The notes beneath the pieces are model-generated. The model ran no database searches and was not told where the DNA came from. It saw nothing but the letters and a program-made list of their open reading frames with translations. A program made the position numbers and the translations under genes. Positions 55,231 through 63,724 of a stretch of 64,000 bases of DNA are shown here, one piece after another; within the stretch, counting starts at the first letter, position 1, and each line of letters starts with the position of its first letter. This DNA comes from Streptomyces canus 299MFChir4.1 (GTDB lineage: Bacteria; Actinomycetota; Actinomycetes; Streptomycetales; Streptomycetaceae): the NCBI RefSeq assembly GCF_000383615.1, contig NZ_KB911600.1, positions 1 through 64,000 on the forward strand, read 5' to 3'.

Positions 55231-55476
55231 GGTGCGGGTTCGGTGGGGGCGGGCGTTTTTGCGCAGTTCCCCGCGCCCCTGGATGCCTGCGGCGCAATTG
55301 CGGGCCCGGTGGGGGCTTGTGTAGCGCGTGCGGTTCGGTGGGTGGGTCGGGGCCGGGGTGGGGGGTATCCGTCCTCGGTCCGGCGGCTCGGTCCCTTGAG
55401 TAGGGCTCGGTGACGGACGCCGGCCGCTGCGGGCGGACACCCCCCACCCCGTCCCCTGCCCGCCGTACGCGGCCAA
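55231..55476. repeat. Interspersed intergenic repeat, copy 2
   Basis: Second copy of the element at 25531-25775, same orientation. GTTTTTGCGCAGTTCCCC, GTGTAGCGCGTGCGGT and the block from GCTCGGTGACGGACGCCG onward are conserved. Its foldback left arm differs by two bases, while the right arm CGGACACCCCCCACCCCGTC is identical. It fills most of the gap 55186-55529, which holds no gene. Confidence 0.85.
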
Positions 55477-55529
55477 CGGCCCATCGTGGCGCACGTGACC
55501 GCACCCACCCAGGGGGGCGGGGTACCCCT

Positions 55530-56741
55530 TCAGGCGCCGTCCCGGCCCACCGGCTCCGCCACCCGAGGTGCCGTCGGGGTGTTGGCCCGGCGGGGCGTCA
55601 GTTTTGTGGCCAGGGGCTCGGTGTAGCGGGCTGTGAGGGGGCCGAGGATGACCAGGATGAGGACGTAGGCGGTGGCCAGGGGGCCGAGGGAGGGTTCTAT
55701 GCCGCCCGAGACCGCCAGGCCCGCTATGACGATCGAGAACTCGCCGCGGGCGACCAGTGCGCCGCCCGTGCGCCAGCGGCCCTTGGGGGAGATGCCGGCT
55801 CGGCGGGCCGCCCAGTAGCCCGTGGCGATCTTTGTGGCTGCCGTGACCAGGGCCAGGGCGAGGGCGGGTAGCAGGACCGGGGGAATGCTCGCCGGGTCCG
55901 TGTGGAGGCCGAAGAAGACGAAGAAGACCGCGGCGAAGAGGTCGCGCAGGGGGCTCAGGAGGGTGTGGGCGCCCTCGGCCACCTCGCCTGAGAGGGCTAT
56001 GCCCACGAGGAACGCGCCGACCGCTGCCGAGACCTGGAGTTGCTGGGCGACGCCCGCCACCAAGATCGTGAGGCCGAGGACGACCAGGAGGAGCTTCTCC
56101 GGGTCGTCGCTCGAGACGAAGCGGGAGATCAGGCGGCCGTAGCGGACCGCGGTGAACAGGACCAGGCCGGCCGCTCCCAGGGCGATCGCCAGGGTCAGGC
56201 TTCCGGCCAGCAGGCCCGCTCCGGCGACGAGGGCGGTGACTATGGGCAGGTAGACCGCCATCGCCAGGTCCTCCAGGACCAGGACGCTGAGGATCACCGG
56301 GGTTTCCCTGTTGCCGACCCGGCCCAGGTCGCCCAGGACCTTCGCTATGACGCCCGAGGAGGAGATCCAGGTGACGCCCGCAAGGACCACCGCGGCCACC
56401 GGGCCCCAGCCGAGGAGGAGGGCGGCCGCTGCTCCTGGGAGGGCGTTGAGGGCGCCGTCGACCAGGCCGGAGGGGTAGTGGGCCTTGAGGTTGGTGACCA
56501 GGTCGCCGGCCGTGTACTCCAGGCCGAGCATCAGGAGGAGGAGAATGACTCCGATTTCCGCGCCTATCGAGACGAATTCCTCGCTCGCTCCCAGGGGCAG
56601 CAGGCCGCCCTCGCCGAAGGCCAGGCCGGCCAGGAGGTAGAGGGGGATGGGGGAGAGGCGGAAACGGGCGGCGAAACGGCCGAGGAGGCCCAGGCCGAGG
56701 ATGATCGAGCCGAACTCGATCAGGAGGACCGCGGAGTGCAT
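55530..56741 (-). CDS. CPA2-family K+(Na+)/H+ antiporter (KhtU-like)
   Basis: A 403-residue membrane protein with about twelve helices. Typical motifs are IEFGSIILGLGLLGRFAARFRLSPIPLYLLAG, GVILLLLMLGLEYTAGDL, WISSSGVIAKVL, ILSVLVLEDLAMAVYLPI and GGALVARGEFSIVIAGLAV. It matches cation:proton antiporters of the KefB/KhtU type, but without the C-terminal RCK domain. The regulatory domain is encoded separately 5 bp upstream, giving a KhtT-KhtU arrangement as in Bacillus. K+ efflux is inferred. Confidence 0.88.
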   Translation of the reverse strand: MHSAVLLIEFGSIILGLGLLGRFAARFRLSPIPLYLLAGLAFGEGGLLPLGASEEFVSIGAEIGVILLLLMLGLEYTAGDLVTNLKAHYPSGLVDGALNALPGAAAALLLGWGPVAAVVLAGVTWISSSGVIAKVLGDLGRVGNRETPVILSVLVLEDLAMAVYLPIVTALVAGAGLLAGSLTLAIALGAAGLVLFTAVRYGRLISRFVSSDDPEKLLLVVLGLTILVAGVAQQLQVSAAVGAFLVGIALSGEVAEGAHTLLSPLRDLFAAVFFVFFGLHTDPASIPPVLLPALALALVTAATKIATGYWAARRAGISPKGRWRTGGALVARGEFSIVIAGLAVSGGIEPSLGPLATAYVLILVILGPLTARYTEPLATKLTPRRANTPTAPRVAEPVGRDGA

Positions 56742-56746
56742 GCTTC

Positions 56747-57232
56747 CTACTCCCGCCCCAGGATCGCCGCGGCGGCGTCCACGCCCTCGCGGGTGCCCAC
56801 GACGATGAGGATGTCGCCGCCCGCCAGGCGGAAGTCCGGTGCCGGGGACGGGATCGCCTCCGCTCGGCGCAGGGCCGCCACGACGGAGGCTCCCGTGTCG
56901 GTGCGCATCTTCGTGTCGCCCAGGACCCGGCCGTTCCAGCGGGAGCCGGCCGCCACCTCGACGCGCTCGGCCACCAGGCCCAGGTCGGAGGCGTAGAGAA
57001 GGCTCGCGCTGTGGTGGGAGGGCTTCAGCGCGTCGATCAGGGCGCCCGCCTCGGAACCGGTCAGACGCAGCGACTGGGCGCAGGAGTCGGGGTCGTCGGC
57101 CCGGTACACGCTCACCGTGCGGGCACCGTCGCGGTGCGCCACCACGGAGAGATGGCGGTCCTCGCGGGTCATGAGGTCGTACTGGACCCCGATGCCCGGC
57201 AGCGGCGTCGCCCTCAGGCGTGGAGCAGACAC
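56747..57232 (-). CDS. TrkA-C (RCK_C) regulatory subunit, KhtT-like
   Basis: A 161-residue cytosolic protein. The N-terminal part (LPGIGVQYDLMTREDRHLSVVAHRDGARTVSVYR) is the KhtT-type domain. The C-terminus is an RCK_C/TrkA-C domain (GRVLGDTKMRTDTGASVVAALRRAEAIPSPAPDFRLAGGDILIVVGTREGVDAAAAIL). GTG at 57232 with AAGGGGAAG upstream. It is in an operon with the antiporter (5-bp gap) and presumably gates it; in Bacillus the ligand is c-di-AMP, which is only inference here. Confidence 0.85.
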   Translation of the reverse strand: MSAPRLRATPLPGIGVQYDLMTREDRHLSVVAHRDGARTVSVYRADDPDSCAQSLRLTGSEAGALIDALKPSHHSASLLYASDLGLVAERVEVAAGSRWNGRVLGDTKMRTDTGASVVAALRRAEAIPSPAPDFRLAGGDILIVVGTREGVDAAAAILGRE

Positions 57233-57272
57233 GTTTCTTCCCCTTGTGTTTCGAGTGGTCGCGGGTGCCGGG

Positions 57273-57300
57273 TTCGCATGCTGCCAGGCACCCGTACGGT
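57273..57300 (+). promoter_or_regulatory. Promoter for leaderless histidine kinase transcript
   Basis: TTCGCA (57273-57278), a 16-nt spacer and TACGGT (57295-57300), six bases before the kinase ATG at 57307, with no SD. Confidence 0.5.
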
Positions 57301-57306
57301 GGCGAT

Positions 57307-58341
57307 ATGGGTGACGTGACGGATATACGCGAGCGGCGGGGACCGGTGAGGCTGGGTTCTCGGGCGCCGTACGAGAGGAGTGAGCGCAGGGCCGTGTCGC
57401 TGTTCTGGCGGATCTTCTCACTCAACGCCGCGGGCCTCGTCGTCGCCGCCGCGCTGCTGCTGGGGCCGGTCACCGTGTCGACGCCCGTACGGCAGGGGGA
57501 GGCCGTGGTCGTCCTCGCGGGGCTCGCCCTGTTGCTGGTCGCCAATGCCCTCGTGCTGCGGGTGGGGCTCGTCCCGCTCCAGCGGCTGGGTCGGGCCATG
57601 GCCGCCGCCGATCTGCTGCGTCCCGGCGTGCGCGCCCCCGTCTCCGGCCCTTCCGAGACGGCCGTGCTGATCACGACGTACAACACCATGCTCGACCGGC
57701 TGGAGGCAGAGCGGGCCACCGGCGCGGCCCACGCGCTCTCCGCGCAGGAGCGGGAGCGGCATCGCATCGCGCGCGAGCTCCACGACGAGGTCGGGCAGAC
57801 CCTCACCGCCGTGCTTCTTCAGTTGAAGAGGGTTGCCGACCGGGCGCCCGAGGAGCTGCGGGGGGAAGTGGGGCAGGCCCAGGAAGCGACCCGGGCCGGG
57901 CTCGACGAGATCCGTCGGATCGCGCGCCGGCTGCGGCCCGGGGTCCTGGAGGAGCTCGGGCTGTCGAGCGCCTTGCGGTCTCTCGCGGCCGAGTTCACGA
58001 CGCACGGGCTGACCGTGCGGCATCACGTCGGCGGCGATCTGCCCCGGCTGACCGAGGAGTCGGAACTGGTGGTCTACCGGGTGGCCCAGGAGGGGCTCAC
58101 GAACACCGCGCGGCACTCCGCCGCCGACCGCGCCGAAGTCCGGCTCCGGCAGGTCGCGGGGGGAGTCGAGCTCCTCGTGCGGGACAACGGCAAAGGGCTG
58201 GGCGGGGCGCCCGACGGGGCCGGGATCCAGGGGATGCGGGAGCGGGCGCTGCTGGTCGGGGCGGTGTTCTCGGTGCAGGCCGGTCCCGGGCGGGGGACGG
58301 ACGTGCGGTTGCGCATACCGGCCCCGGCGCAGGTGCGCTGA
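57307..58341 (+). CDS. NarL-type two-component sensor histidine kinase
   Basis: A 344-residue protein. Two N-terminal membrane helices (LFWRIFSLNAAGLVVAAALLLGPV and VVVLAGLALLLVANALVLRV) are followed by a HAMP-like segment. HisKA_3 has acceptor His159 (HRIARELHDEVGQTLTAVLLQLKRV), and the HATPase has YRVAQEGLTNTARHS, VRDNGKGL and GIQGMRERA. The extracytoplasmic loop is only a few residues, so the signal is probably sensed in the membrane. The stop overlaps the regulator ATG (TGATG). Confidence 0.92.
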   Translation: MGDVTDIRERRGPVRLGSRAPYERSERRAVSLFWRIFSLNAAGLVVAAALLLGPVTVSTPVRQGEAVVVLAGLALLLVANALVLRVGLVPLQRLGRAMAAADLLRPGVRAPVSGPSETAVLITTYNTMLDRLEAERATGAAHALSAQERERHRIARELHDEVGQTLTAVLLQLKRVADRAPEELRGEVGQAQEATRAGLDEIRRIARRLRPGVLEELGLSSALRSLAAEFTTHGLTVRHHVGGDLPRLTEESELVVYRVAQEGLTNTARHSAADRAEVRLRQVAGGVELLVRDNGKGLGGAPDGAGIQGMRERALLVGAVFSVQAGPGRGTDVRLRIPAPAQVR

Positions 58342-58994
58342 TGGCTCGGCCGACCCGGGTGCTGCTCGCCGACGACCACACCCTCGTACGACGAGGGGTC
58401 CGGCTGATCCTGGAGGGGGAGCCGGACCTCACGGTCGTGGCCGAGGCGGGGGACGGCGCCGAGGCGGTCGAGCTGGCACGCGCGCGTGAGGTCGACCTGG
58501 CCGTGCTGGACATCGCGATGCCCCGGATGACGGGACTGCAGGCGGCCCGTGAGCTGTCCCGGCGGCTGCCGGACCTGCGGATCCTGATCCTGACGATGTA
58601 CGACAACGAGCAGTACTTCTTCGAGGCGCTCAAGGCCGGGGCCAGCGGATACGTGCTCAAGTCCGTCGCCGACCGCGATCTCGTCGAGGCGTGCCGGGCC
58701 GCCGTACGCGACGAGTCCTTCGTCTACCCCGGGGCCGAGCGGGCCCTCGTGCGGTCCTACCTCGACCGCCTGCACCGCGGTGACGACCTGCCCACGCGGG
58801 CCGTCACCGAACGCGAGGAGGAGATCCTCAAACTGGTCGCCGAGGGTCACACCACCAAGGAGATCGGCGAGCTGCTGTTCATCAGCGCGAAGACCGTCGA
58901 GCGGCACCGGGCGAACCTGCTGGCCAAGCTGGGGATGCGGGACCGGCTGGAGCTGACGCGGTACGCGATACGGGCGGGGCTCATCGATCCCTGA
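58341..58994 (+). CDS. NarL/LuxR-type response regulator
   Basis: A 217-residue protein. The receiver has acceptor Asp57 (LAVLDIAMPRMTG), VLLADDHTLVRRGVRLIL and Lys in GYVLKSVADRDLVEA. The C-terminal GerE HTH is VTEREEEILKLVAEGHTTKEIGELLFISAKTVERHRANLLAKLGM. It is translationally coupled to the upstream kinase. Its last 14 bases overlap the convergent excalibur-domain gene. Confidence 0.93.
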   Translation: MARPTRVLLADDHTLVRRGVRLILEGEPDLTVVAEAGDGAEAVELARAREVDLAVLDIAMPRMTGLQAARELSRRLPDLRILILTMYDNEQYFFEALKAGASGYVLKSVADRDLVEACRAAVRDESFVYPGAERALVRSYLDRLHRGDDLPTRAVTEREEEILKLVAEGHTTKEIGELLFISAKTVERHRANLLAKLGMRDRLELTRYAIRAGLIDP

Positions 58995-59436
58995 GCCGGG
59001 GGTGCGGGTGCGCGGCACGACGCCGCCGCACCACGTATGCGCCCGCGAGGCCGACTCCGCCGACGGCGAGTGCCACCCCGATCGCCCGCTCGAAACCCGC
59101 AGGGCCGACGCTGCCGCCGGACCCGCCCTGGACACCGAGCGTCGGAAGCGGCGTGCTGAGTGGCGTGAGGAGCGGTGTGGCGGTTGGCGTGGCGACGCTC
59201 ACGGTCTCGGTGCCTCTTCGGGGGAGCGCCTCGCAGGCGATGCCGTCGTCGGGACCCTGGTCCTCGTCGAGCCGGTCGGGGTCGCTGCGGTCGAGGTCGA
59301 ACTCCGCCTGCGCGTCCTCCTGGAAGGCGAAGTCGGCGCAGTCCAGGTCGCCTTGAGCGTGTGCGACGCCGGTCAGCGGTCCGGTGGTGGCCAGAACGGC
59401 CAGCGCGGCGCCGGTGAGCGCGATGCGTATTGCCAT
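58981..59436 (-). CDS. Secreted/anchored excalibur calcium-binding domain protein
   Basis: A 151-residue protein. The signal peptide is ALTGAALAVLATTGPLTGVAHAQ. An excalibur domain follows (DLDCADFAFQEDAQAEFDLDRSDPDRLDEDQGPDDGIACE), with the paired Cys and the DxDxDGxxCE-type calcium motif in variant form. Then come a Thr/Pro linker and a C-terminal membrane anchor (AIGVALAVGGVGLAGAYVVRRRR), so it is exposed at the cell surface. ATG at 59436. Confidence 0.88.
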   Translation of the reverse strand: MAIRIALTGAALAVLATTGPLTGVAHAQGDLDCADFAFQEDAQAEFDLDRSDPDRLDEDQGPDDGIACEALPRRGTETVSVATPTATPLLTPLSTPLPTLGVQGGSGGSVGPAGFERAIGVALAVGGVGLAGAYVVRRRRAAHPHPRLRDR

Positions 59437-59537
59437 GGGTCGGGTGCCTTTCGGGGTGGGGCCGGAACAGCCGTCACCGCGAATCTAGGGACGCGCCCCG
59501 CATCCGGCCCGTGGAGCTGGGCCGAACGGGCGCGCCG

Positions 59538-62426
59538 TCACAGGAGCGCCTCCCAGTCCTCGTCGAAGTCCGCGGGGTTCAGGAACAGCACGTCCTCCGG
59601 CTCGGCGGCGCCCCGCAGGGACTGTTCCGTCCAGATGCACTTGCCCGTGGGGGTGTAACGGGCGCCCCAGCGGGAGGAGAGGGCCGAGATGAGCTGGAGT
59701 CCCCGGCCGCCCTCGTCGGTGTCCGCGGCGTGGCGGATACGGGGCATGGTCTGGCTGCCGTCGTAGACCTCGCAGATCAGCTCGGTGGTGTGCAGCAGGC
59801 GCAGCCGGACCGGGCCGCGGGCGTGCCGGACGACATTGCCCACCAGTTCGCTGACCAGGAGTTCCGTGGTGGGGGACAGATCGTCCAGGTCCCAGGCCGC
59901 GAGCTGTTCGCGCACATGCCGGCGGGCCTGGCTCGCCGCCTTCGGGTCGTCGTGCAGGGACCAGGTGGCCATCCGGTCGGCCGGTAGCGCGTGCAGCCGG
60001 GCCACCAGGAACGCCGCGTCGTCCGCCGCCTGCTGGTCCGCCGGCAGCAGACCGGCCGTCAGCGTGTCGCACAGCCGTTCAAGGTCCACGGCGGTCCCGT
60101 CGGCGTGGGCGGCGCCGAGCAGCCGCGCCAGCTCGGCCATGCCCTCGTCGATCTCCCGCTTCGCCGACTCCACAAGGCCGTCGGTGTACAGCACGAGCAG
60201 ACTGCCCTCGGGCACCTCCAACTCGGCCGTCTCGAACGGCGGTTTGGCCGCGCCCAGCGGGGGATCGGCGTCCGGTTCGGGGAAGTGCACGGTTCCGTCG
60301 GGCCGTACCAGCGCGGGCGGCGGATGACCGGCCCGGGCGATGGAGCAGACCCGGGTCGTCGGGTCGTAGAGCGCGTACAGACAGGTGGCGTACGACGCCT
60401 CGCCCATGCCGCCGACGATGTCGTTGAGGTGGCCGAGGATCTCGTCGGGCGGCAGCTCCAGGTCGGCCAGGGTGTGCACCGCGGTGCGCAGCCGGCCCAT
60501 GGTGGCCGCCTCCGGCAGGCCGTGGCCCATCACGTCGCCGACGACCAGCGCGACCTGTCCGCCGGACAGCGGGATGATGTCGTACCAGTCGCCGCCCACG
60601 TCCGCGCCCTGCCCGGCCGGGAGATAGCGGGCGGCCGCCGTGCACGCGGGCAGATCGGGCAGCGCCTGGGGGAGCAGGCTGCGCTGGAGTTCCCGGGACC
60701 GGGTGTGCTCGGCGTCGTAGAGCCGGGCCCGCTCCAGGGACTGGGCGACCAGGGCGGTGATCGTGGTGAGCAGGGCGCGTTCCTCGTCGTCGAGCAGCCG
60801 CGGCCGGTCGAAGGAGACCACGCAGACGCCGAAGGTGTGGCCGGACGCCGTCAGCGGCAGGAACGCCCAGGACTTCTTCTCGCCCCGGGTGGGGAAGTCG
60901 GCCAGTTCGGGGTAGCGGGTGGCGTACTCGCGCGCCGAGGACATGAACAGCGGGAGGCCGGACGCGATCGTGTCCCAGGCGGGGTCTCCGGTCGACGCCC
61001 GGGGGCGGCTGTCGAGGTGGGCCACGAAGTCCCGGGGATAGCCGACCGCCCCGACGTGGTGGAGCCGATTCCCCTCGCTGACCTGGACCATCAGCCCGGA
61101 GGCGGCGAACGGCGGCAGCACCCGGCGGGCGACCGCGTCCACCACGTCCCGGGAGGTCGTCGCCTTGGCGAGTTCCGTGGTCAGCTCGGCGATCCGCACC
61201 GCCCGCTCGGCCGTGGCCCGTTCCGCCGCCTGGCGCTCCTGGGCCAGCCGGCGTTTCTCCGTGACGTCCTGGAAGTAGAGGGTGCGGCCGTCCGGGCCCG
61301 GCACCAGCCGTACGTGCAGCCGCCGCCGGCAGTCCGCGATGTACACGTCGAACCCGGCGGACTTCTCCTCGGCCCCGGCCTTCAGACAGCTCTCCTTGAG
61401 ACCCGGGACCTGTCGGGTGGCCGGCAGGTCCCACAGCAGGCGTCCGAACAACTCCTCCTCGGAGAAGCCGAGGAAGCGTTCCGCCTCCAGGTTGGCGAAG
61501 GTGATCCGCCACTCGTCGTCCACCGCGAGGAAGCCGTCGCTCATGTGTCTCAGGGCCCTGCTGAGGGCGTCCCGCGCGATGCGGGACTCGTTGCTCTCCC
61601 AGCCGACCCCGATCATCCGCAGGGGCTCGCCCCGCTCGTCGTAGGTCGCCCGGCCGCGGGCCTGCGTCCAGCCCCACGTGCCGTCCAGGCGCCGTACGCG
61701 GTACTCGGCCTCGAAGACGCTGTGGTCGAGGATGGCCCGCTGTGCCGCCGCCAGCGTGGGTGCCAGATCGTCGGGATGGACGATCCGCATCCAGTTGTCG
61801 ATCCGGCCGGTGAAATCGGCCGGGCGGGTGCCGTACAAGGCCAGGGCGGCCTCGTCCCAGCTCAGGTCACCGTTGCGGATGTCCCAGTCCCACGAGCCGA
61901 CCTGAACCTCCTTCAGGGCCTGCCGCAGCCGTTCGCCGCCCAGTTCCCCCTGGGAGGGACCGGACGGCGGCGGGGCCTGGGCCATGCGCTCCTCGGTCCA
62001 GGCGACCACGTCCCGCAGGAAGTCCCAGTGCTCCGGGGTGGGTTCACCCCGCTCGCCGACCAGGACCGTCAGCGCGCCGATGCTGCGCCGGCCGCCGAAC
62101 AGGGGCAGGGCGGCGAGGCCGGTGCCGGGCCAGGCGGCCTCCTCCGGCGCGTCCGGGGACACCGGTACCCAGACGCCCCTGCCCTGCTGGAGCGCGCGGG
62201 CGGGGGCCAGGGGGCCCTCCTGGTCGACGATCTCCCAGGAGCGGGTGAGGGCGGGCGGCAGACCGACGGAGGACACCAGGCGCAGCGCGGACATCGGGCC
62301 GCGCAGGTGCACGGTCCCGCCGAGCGCGCTCAGCTCACCGACCGCGTGCCCGAGCGCCAGCCGGAAGACCTCGCTCTCCGTCGCACCAGGGGTGACCGAG
62401 CCGAGGAGGGCGAGCCGCGCGTTCAT
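59538..62426 (-). CDS. Multi-sensor PP2C (SpoIIE) phosphatase with C-terminal anti-sigma-type kinase domain
   Basis: A 962-residue cytosolic protein. An N-terminal GAF-like region (1-150) precedes two PAS domains (about 165-285, with VGSWDWDIRNGDLSWDEAALALYGTRPADF and WTQARGRATYDERGEPLRMIGVGW; and about 290-400). A GAF domain follows (about 410-580). The PP2C/SpoIIE domain has GADVGGDWYDIIPLSGG, LVVGDVMGHGLPEAATMG and LLVLYTDGLVES. The C-terminus is an RsbW-type HATPase (TELLVSELVGNVVRHARG, GGRGLQLISALSSRWGARY). The domain order is the reverse of OsaC, whose kinase domain is N-terminal. It probably sets the phosphorylation state of anti-anti-sigma partners. No SD precedes ATG 62426; TAAGTT six bases upstream suggests leaderless expression. 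Confidence 0.9.
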   Translation of the reverse strand: MNARLALLGSVTPGATESEVFRLALGHAVGELSALGGTVHLRGPMSALRLVSSVGLPPALTRSWEIVDQEGPLAPARALQQGRGVWVPVSPDAPEEAAWPGTGLAALPLFGGRRSIGALTVLVGERGEPTPEHWDFLRDVVAWTEERMAQAPPPSGPSQGELGGERLRQALKEVQVGSWDWDIRNGDLSWDEAALALYGTRPADFTGRIDNWMRIVHPDDLAPTLAAAQRAILDHSVFEAEYRVRRLDGTWGWTQARGRATYDERGEPLRMIGVGWESNESRIARDALSRALRHMSDGFLAVDDEWRITFANLEAERFLGFSEEELFGRLLWDLPATRQVPGLKESCLKAGAEEKSAGFDVYIADCRRRLHVRLVPGPDGRTLYFQDVTEKRRLAQERQAAERATAERAVRIAELTTELAKATTSRDVVDAVARRVLPPFAASGLMVQVSEGNRLHHVGAVGYPRDFVAHLDSRPRASTGDPAWDTIASGLPLFMSSAREYATRYPELADFPTRGEKKSWAFLPLTASGHTFGVCVVSFDRPRLLDDEERALLTTITALVAQSLERARLYDAEHTRSRELQRSLLPQALPDLPACTAAARYLPAGQGADVGGDWYDIIPLSGGQVALVVGDVMGHGLPEAATMGRLRTAVHTLADLELPPDEILGHLNDIVGGMGEASYATCLYALYDPTTRVCSIARAGHPPPALVRPDGTVHFPEPDADPPLGAAKPPFETAELEVPEGSLLVLYTDGLVESAKREIDEGMAELARLLGAAHADGTAVDLERLCDTLTAGLLPADQQAADDAAFLVARLHALPADRMATWSLHDDPKAASQARRHVREQLAAWDLDDLSPTTELLVSELVGNVVRHARGPVRLRLLHTTELICEVYDGSQTMPRIRHAADTDEGGRGLQLISALSSRWGARYTPTGKCIWTEQSLRGAAEPEDVLFLNPADFDEDWEALL

Positions 62427-62595
62427 GGAGGGAACTTATCGTTCCCGATTCCGGTCGAAACCTGCTTCACAGTTTCCGACGAGCTGTTTCCCGGCATTGC
62501 CTTACTTCAACTGCCCCTGTTTCCAGGGAAGTTGCCGAAATTCCGGCCGTGTACCGTGCCGTCGGACCGGGCAGTCTCCGATCATGAGGAGCGGC

Positions 62596-63669
62596 ATGGA
62601 CATCGGTGTCTTCATCCCCATCGGCAACAACGGCTGGCTCATCTCGAAGAGTTCCCCGCAGTACATGCCGACCTTCGAGCTCAACAAGGCCGTCGTGCAG
62701 AAGGCCGAGGAGCACGGGTTCGACTTCGCCCTCTCGATGATCAAACTCAAGGGCTTCGGCGGGGAGACCGAGTTCTGGGACCACTGCCTGGAGTCGTTCA
62801 CGCTGATGGCGGGGCTGGCCGCGGTCACCGAGCGGATCAGGTTGTACGCCTCCACGCCGATCCTCGCCCTGCCGCCGGCGATCGTCGCGCGCATGGCGGT
62901 CACCGTCGACTCCATCGCCCCCGGACGGTTCGGCGTCAACATCGTCACCGGCTGGGCGCCCGGCGAGTACACACAGATGGGCGTGTGGCCCGGCGACGAG
63001 CACTTCGGCAACCGGTACGCGCGGGCCGAGGAGTACGTGACGGTGATGAAGGAGCTGTGGAGCGAGGGCGTCAGCAACTTCAAGGGCGAGTTCTACGCGA
63101 TGGACGACTGCGTGCTCTCGCCGCGGCCGGCGAACGGGCACATCGACATCGTGGCCGCCGGGCAGAGCGGCACGGGCATGCGGTTCGCCGCCGGGCACGC
63201 CGACTACAACTTCATCCTCGGCAGCGGCGTGAACACCCCGCTCGCCTTCGCGGACAGCGCGGCCACGCTGGTGGAGGCGGCGCGCGAGACCGGCCGGGAC
63301 GTCGGTGCGCTGTCCCTGTTCATGGTCATCGCCGACGAGAGCGACGCGGCCGCCCGCGCGAAGTGGCAGGACTACCACGCGGGCGCCGACCGCGCGGCGC
63401 TGGCCTACATGGCGGGGGAGTCGGCCACGGACACCACCGCCGACGACTCCTCCACGGCCCGCACCATCGTGCTGCCCGAGGGCGCCGTGAACTTCAACAT
63501 GGGGACGCTCGTCGGGTCGTACGAGAGTGTCGCGCACATGCTCGACGAGATCGCCGGGGTCGACGGGACCAAGGGGATCATGCTGGTCTTCGACGACTTC
63601 CTCGACGGGATCGAGACCTTCGGGACGCGGATCCAGCCGTTGATGCGGTCGCGGGAGGGGCGGGTGTGA
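62596..63669 (+). CDS. RutA-like flavin-dependent monooxygenase (pyrimidine oxygenase family)
   Basis: A 357-residue luciferase-like monooxygenase. The sequence is RutA-like: MDIGVFIPIGNNGWLISKSSPQYMPTFELNKAVVQKAEEHGFDFALSMIKLKGFGG, with NIVTGWAPGEYTQMGVWPGDEHFGNRYARAEEYV and PHIDIVAAGQSGTGMRFAA-like segments. RutA opens the uracil ring using FMNH2 and oxygen. The other rut genes are not next to it in this window, so the physiological substrate is uncertain. ATG at 62596 has AGGAGCGG upstream; ATG 62584 would overlap that site. Confidence 0.85.
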   Translation: MDIGVFIPIGNNGWLISKSSPQYMPTFELNKAVVQKAEEHGFDFALSMIKLKGFGGETEFWDHCLESFTLMAGLAAVTERIRLYASTPILALPPAIVARMAVTVDSIAPGRFGVNIVTGWAPGEYTQMGVWPGDEHFGNRYARAEEYVTVMKELWSEGVSNFKGEFYAMDDCVLSPRPANGHIDIVAAGQSGTGMRFAAGHADYNFILGSGVNTPLAFADSAATLVEAARETGRDVGALSLFMVIADESDAAARAKWQDYHAGADRAALAYMAGESATDTTADDSSTARTIVLPEGAVNFNMGTLVGSYESVAHMLDEIAGVDGTKGIMLVFDDFLDGIETFGTRIQPLMRSREGRV

Positions 63670-63707
63670 GAAGGGGCCGGCGCTGTCTCGCGCCGGCCCC
63701 TTCTCAC
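63666..63707. terminator. Bidirectional terminator between rutA-like gene and argG
   Basis: GTGAGAAGGGGCCGGCGC (63666-63683), loop TGTCTC, GCGCCGGCCCCTTCTCAC (63690-63707). A perfect 18-bp stem between convergent genes. Confidence 0.9.
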
Positions 63708-63724
63708 GTATGTCGTGAGGTGCC

